A stretch of DNA of 33,874 nt from positions 1-33,874 of the forward strand of contig CAAFLE010000076.1 in assembly GCA_900763675.1 (NCBI GenBank). Reading direction: 5' to 3'. Positions 31,690 through 33,874 of this stretch are shown in pieces (position 1 is the stretch's first letter; each line of letters begins with the position of its first letter). The position numbers were made by a program, and so were the translations under genes. The notes beneath the pieces are model-generated. The model ran no database searches. It was not told where the DNA came from and saw nothing but the letters and a program-made list of their open reading frames with translations. This stretch comes from an uncultured Oscillospiraceae bacterium. GTDB lineage: Bacteria; Bacillota; Clostridia; Oscillospirales; Oscillospiraceae.

Positions 31690-32980
31690 TCTCGTCCTCC
31701 GTTTCGGAGAGAGCATAAGCGCCGAACGGGCGGACGCGCAGCGCAAAGCACGCGCCGCCGCCGTAAAAGCCGTCCATCGCGGCGCGGAACGCCTCAAAGC
31801 GGTCCTCCGGCACAAGGCACTGGATGCACCCGGCGAAGCCGCCGCCGTGGATGCGCCATGCGCCGCCAGACACGAGCAGCGCCGCGGCGCGGTCGAGCGC
31901 CTCCGCCATTTCCGTGCGCTCAGGGTGCTGTGCGGGGACGATGTTTTGCAGCTCGCTGCGCGACGACGCGCCCGAAGCGTTCATCTGCTTTATATACTCT
32001 TTCATATCGCCGGCTTGCAGCGCCGCCGCCATGCGCTCGACGCGTTCATTCTCGGCAAAGAAATGCCCGGCGCGGCGCACGGCGAGCGGGGAAACCTCCC
32101 GAGCAAGACGCTCGCACACGCCCGGCGCAGAAAATGCCGCCGGATCGACACGGCGCAGCACCGGCTGACCGAGAGCGTTTGCCACGGCGGTCATGTCGCG
32201 GGGGATGGCGGCATAGTCCGCCGTGAGATCGTCGTGGCGCGTGTGCGTGTTCACGGCGCAGAGAACATAGCCGTGCGCGGCAAAATCAAAGGCAAGGCGC
32301 GTAACGTCCGGATGCTCCGGGTCGGCAAAGTCGATTTTCGTAATGCCGCCGAAGGCGCTCGCCGCCTGATCCATGAGACCGCTCGGCTTGCCGAAATAGT
32401 TTCGTTCGGCGCTCTGCGAAATGCGGGCGAGTGTGAGCGCGTCCACGGCGCCGCCGTTATAAAGCGCGGAAAAAATCGCGCCGACGAGATTTTCAAACGC
32501 TGCTGAGGACGAGAGTCCGCCGCCGGCGGGAACGAGCGAATGGACGCGGGCGCGAAAGCCGCCGGTTTTAAGCCCCCTGGCGGCAAAACCTGCGGCAACG
32601 CCGCGGATGAGCGCGGCGGTCGTGCCGGTCTCCGAAGCCTGCGGGGCAAGCTCGCCGGGAGAGACGCGCACTCTTCCAAAGCCGTCGGAGACGATCTCCG
32701 CGGCGCCGTCCGGCGCGGGGGCAGCGGCAGCGGCGATGTCGAGCGTGACCGCGGCGCATAAAACGATGCCGAGCTGATGGTCGGTGTGGTTGCCGGCAAG
32801 CTCGGTTCGCCCGGGGGCGCTGAGCAATACTGCGTCCGGCGCGTCGCCGAAATCCTGGAGAAAGCCCTCGCAAAGACGCATATACCGGTCCCGCGCCGTG
32901 TCCGCCGCGCCGTAGAGCGCGGCAAGCGGTCCATCGCATCGGCATGCGGCGAGCCGGTCTTTCCATGCGGAAATATGCAC
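31682..32980 (-). CDS. galK: Galactokinase
   Basis: A 432-residue GHMP kinase that phosphorylates galactose to galactose-1-phosphate in the Leloir pathway. The signature APGRTELAGNHTDHQ (55-69) stands where most galactokinases have GRVNLIGEHTDYN, so the usual Glu is Asn. The ATP loop PAGGGLSSSAA (151-161) and GLMDQAAS (Asp catalytic region) are intact, and WRIHGGGFAGCIQ near the end is the third motif. This variant group is common in Firmicutes; that it is active is inferred. The start is GTG (32978-32980) behind AAGGAGGGG. No galT, galE or mutarotase is seen beside it. Confidence 0.92.
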   Translation of the reverse strand: MHISAWKDRLAACRCDGPLAALYGAADTARDRYMRLCEGFLQDFGDAPDAVLLSAPGRTELAGNHTDHQLGIVLCAAVTLDIAAAAAPAPDGAAEIVSDGFGRVRVSPGELAPQASETGTTAALIRGVAAGFAARGLKTGGFRARVHSLVPAGGGLSSSAAFENLVGAIFSALYNGGAVDALTLARISQSAERNYFGKPSGLMDQAASAFGGITKIDFADPEHPDVTRLAFDFAAHGYVLCAVNTHTRHDDLTADYAAIPRDMTAVANALGQPVLRRVDPAAFSAPGVCERLAREVSPLAVRRAGHFFAENERVERMAAALQAGDMKEYIKQMNASGASSRSELQNIVPAQHPERTEMAEALDRAAALLVSGGAWRIHGGGFAGCIQCLVPEDRFEAFRAAMDGFYGGGACFALRVRPFGAYALSETEDENV

Positions 32981-33006
32981 CGTATCCCCTCCTTTTCCAT
33001 GAAAGG

Positions 33007-33036
33007 ATTATAATTCGCTCTTGCGTGCCGTGTCAA
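33007..33036 (-). promoter_or_regulatory. Promoter of the galK-lgt-MFS-GH2 operon
   Basis: On the minus strand, TTGACA (33031-33036), 18 nt, TATAAT (33007-33012), then AAGGAGGGG before the GTG start. Confidence 0.85.
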
Positions 33037-33049
33037 TCTTTGATATATA
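33021..33049 (+). promoter_or_regulatory. Promoter of the GtrA-like gene
   Basis: TTGCGT (33021-33026), 17 nt, TATATA (33044-33049). It overlaps the divergent galK promoter, so each may hinder the other. Confidence 0.55.
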
Positions 33050-33080
33050 GATATGGATAGAGTGAAAGGAGACGGTATCC

Positions 33081-33575
33081 TTGCCGGAAACGCCGCAAAA
33101 AAAAACGCCCGAGCTGTCCCGGCGCGACAATGCACTCATGGCGCTCAAATATCTCATGTGTACCGCGGGGGCGGGCATCATCCAGTTCGTGAGCTTTACG
33201 CTGCTCAACACCGTGGCGCACTTTGACCGTCTGCCGGTCTTTTTGAAGCTGTTTCCAAACGCGGCGGTAACGGAGCTGAAATACGGTCCCTCATACTTTG
33301 TAGCGCTGGCGCTCTCGGTGATCTTCAACTTTACCGCAAACCGGAAATATACGTTCCGCAGCGCGAACAACGTCCCCGTCGCCATGGCGAAGGTGCTGGG
33401 GTACTATCTCGTGTTCACGCCCCTGTCCATCTGGTGGGGCGAGGCGCTCGCGCAGCATGGCTGGAACGAGTTTGCCGTCCTTGTGCCGACGATGGTCGTC
33501 AACGCCGTTACGGAGTTTCTTTTCAACCGCTTTGTCGTGTTCCGCGATTCGATCAATACCGCGGTGAAAAAGTAA
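33081..33575 (+). CDS. GtrA-like membrane protein
   Basis: A 164-residue protein with four hydrophobic helices: LKYLMCTAGAGIIQFVSFTLL, YFVALALSVIFNFTANRKYTF, a third around VAMAKVLGYYLVFTPLSIWWG, and LVPTMVVNAVTEFLFNRFVVF. NFTANRKYTF and FLFNRFVVF are typical of GtrA family proteins, which assist transfer of lipid-linked sugars across the membrane for surface glycans. The start is TTG (33081), supported by AAAGGAGA 9 nt upstream and the lack of a suitable ATG. Its neighbour rfbA also points to cell-surface sugar chemistry. Confidence 0.88.
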   Translation: MPETPQKKTPELSRRDNALMALKYLMCTAGAGIIQFVSFTLLNTVAHFDRLPVFLKLFPNAAVTELKYGPSYFVALALSVIFNFTANRKYTFRSANNVPVAMAKVLGYYLVFTPLSIWWGEALAQHGWNEFAVLVPTMVVNAVTEFLFNRFVVFRDSINTAVKK

Positions 33576-33578
33576 AAA

Positions 33579-33620
33579 CAGCGCCGGTCGTGAAACCACG
33601 ACCGGCGCTGCCGGTTTTTT
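33579..33620 (+). terminator. Rho-independent terminator after the GtrA-like gene
   Basis: A 14-bp perfect stem (33579-33592 with 33597-33610, loop AAAC) followed by CCGG and six T (33615-33620). The rest of 33621-33762 holds the rfbA promoter and nothing else recognised. Confidence 0.92.
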
Positions 33621-33683
33621 GCACGCTGCGGGAACCAACTCGCGTACTGGCGCGTCTTTACAAGGGAATGCATGGCAGTGCGC

Positions 33684-33712
33684 TTGCCTTTTCGGTAGGA
33701 AAGTGGTATTGT
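33684..33712 (+). promoter_or_regulatory. Promoter of rfbA
   Basis: TTGCCT (33684-33689), 17 nt, TATTGT (33707-33712), then AGAGGAA before ATG 33763. Confidence 0.6.
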
Positions 33713-33762
33713 GACTATGGATTTCTGCGTTTATTAGCCTCAGAAAAAAGAGAGGAACCAAT

Positions 33763-33874
33763 ATGAAAGGAATTATTCTTGCCGGCGGCAGCGGGACCCG
33801 CCTTTATCCGCTGACGATGGTCACATCCAAGCAGCTTTTGCCGGTATACGATAAACCAATGGTGTATTACCCGC
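33763..33874 (+). CDS. rfbA: Glucose-1-phosphate thymidylyltransferase, 5' part
   Basis: The first 37 codons of a nucleotidyltransferase, cut by the window end. LAGGSGTRLYPLT (residues 5-17) is the nucleotide-binding loop and SKQLLPVYDKPMVYYP the conserved segment after it, both very close to RfbA/RmlA, which makes dTDP-glucose, the first step to dTDP-rhamnose. ATG follows AGAGG. The other rfb genes are expected downstream. Confidence 0.93.
   Translation, partial: MKGIILAGGSGTRLYPLTMVTSKQLLPVYDKPMVYYP

Noticed and set aside
1..33874. rRNA, tRNA, CRISPR array, transposase, phage or conjugation genes
   Set aside because: No tRNA-like cloverleaf, rRNA segment, regularly spaced repeat array or mobile-element protein was found on either strand.

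Overview
The window looks like chromosome from a GC-rich, low-oxygen Gram-positive bacterium of the class Clostridia, most like an Oscillospiraceae/Ruminococcaceae-type gut commensal. The reasons are inferential: strong Shine-Dalgarno sites and TTGACA/TATAAT promoters, paired DegV proteins, a DUF1836 protein, a GGGtGRT protein beside a NifU-like protein, an M29 aminopeptidase, a short-form pyruvate kinase and a Clostridia-type Lgt. No rRNA, tRNA, CRISPR array, phage gene or transposase was seen. Most of the window is ordinary, compact chromosome in short operons on both strands, with perfect hairpin terminators at convergent junctions.

Layout, left to right. 1-400: a long imperfect palindrome and a decayed lipoprotein-like fragment. 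413-1803: an ECF sigma factor overlapping a one-helix membrane protein (putative anti-sigma/sensor), with an ECF-like promoter upstream. 1930-3961 (minus): two DegV/FakB-type fatty-acid-binding proteins followed by an 83-residue protein that resembles only the middle domain of fatty acid kinase FakA. 4099-4731: DUF1836 regulator-like protein. 4752-9004 (minus): an MBOAT acyltransferase, a DHHW/AlgJ-like protein and a membrane-anchored RCC1-repeat protein, probably an exopolymer or cell-surface O-acylation cassette. 9138-10172 (minus): exported protein of three ~100-residue repeats. 10365-11783 (minus): pyruvate kinase. 12071-13782: the NifU-like/GGGtGRT pair behind a strong promoter, a LacI-type palindrome and a leader hairpin. 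13855-16826 (minus): TetR regulator, ABC ATPase and ABC permease, with a clear self-operator. 16985-18468: alpha/beta hydrolase and GNAT acetyltransferase. 18599-19750: seven-helix GGDEF protein. 19816-21890 (minus): DUF554 protein and M29 aminopeptidase.

21971-27824 (plus) is a five-gene run: TPR protein (apparently leaderless), DUF4037, DUF2804, a GH13 oligo-1,6-glucosidase-type enzyme and a GT-C-like membrane protein. It starts from a promoter fully interleaved with the divergent aminopeptidase promoter. 27868-32980 (minus) is a tight overlapping operon of galactokinase, Lgt, an MFS sugar transporter and a GH2 glycosidase. It reads as uptake of a galactoside, intracellular cleavage and phosphorylation of galactose, with the lipoprotein-maturation enzyme Lgt embedded in it. 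33081-33575 encodes a GtrA-like protein, and the window ends inside rfbA (dTDP-sugar synthesis).

The best leads for something undescribed are the DegV-DegV-FakA-middle-domain operon, the regulated NifU-like/GGGtGRT pair, the leaderless TPR/DUF4037/DUF2804/GH13/GT-C operon, and the translationally coupled galK-lgt-MFS-GH2 arrangement. All protein assignments come from reading the sequence and remembered family features; no database search was possible.
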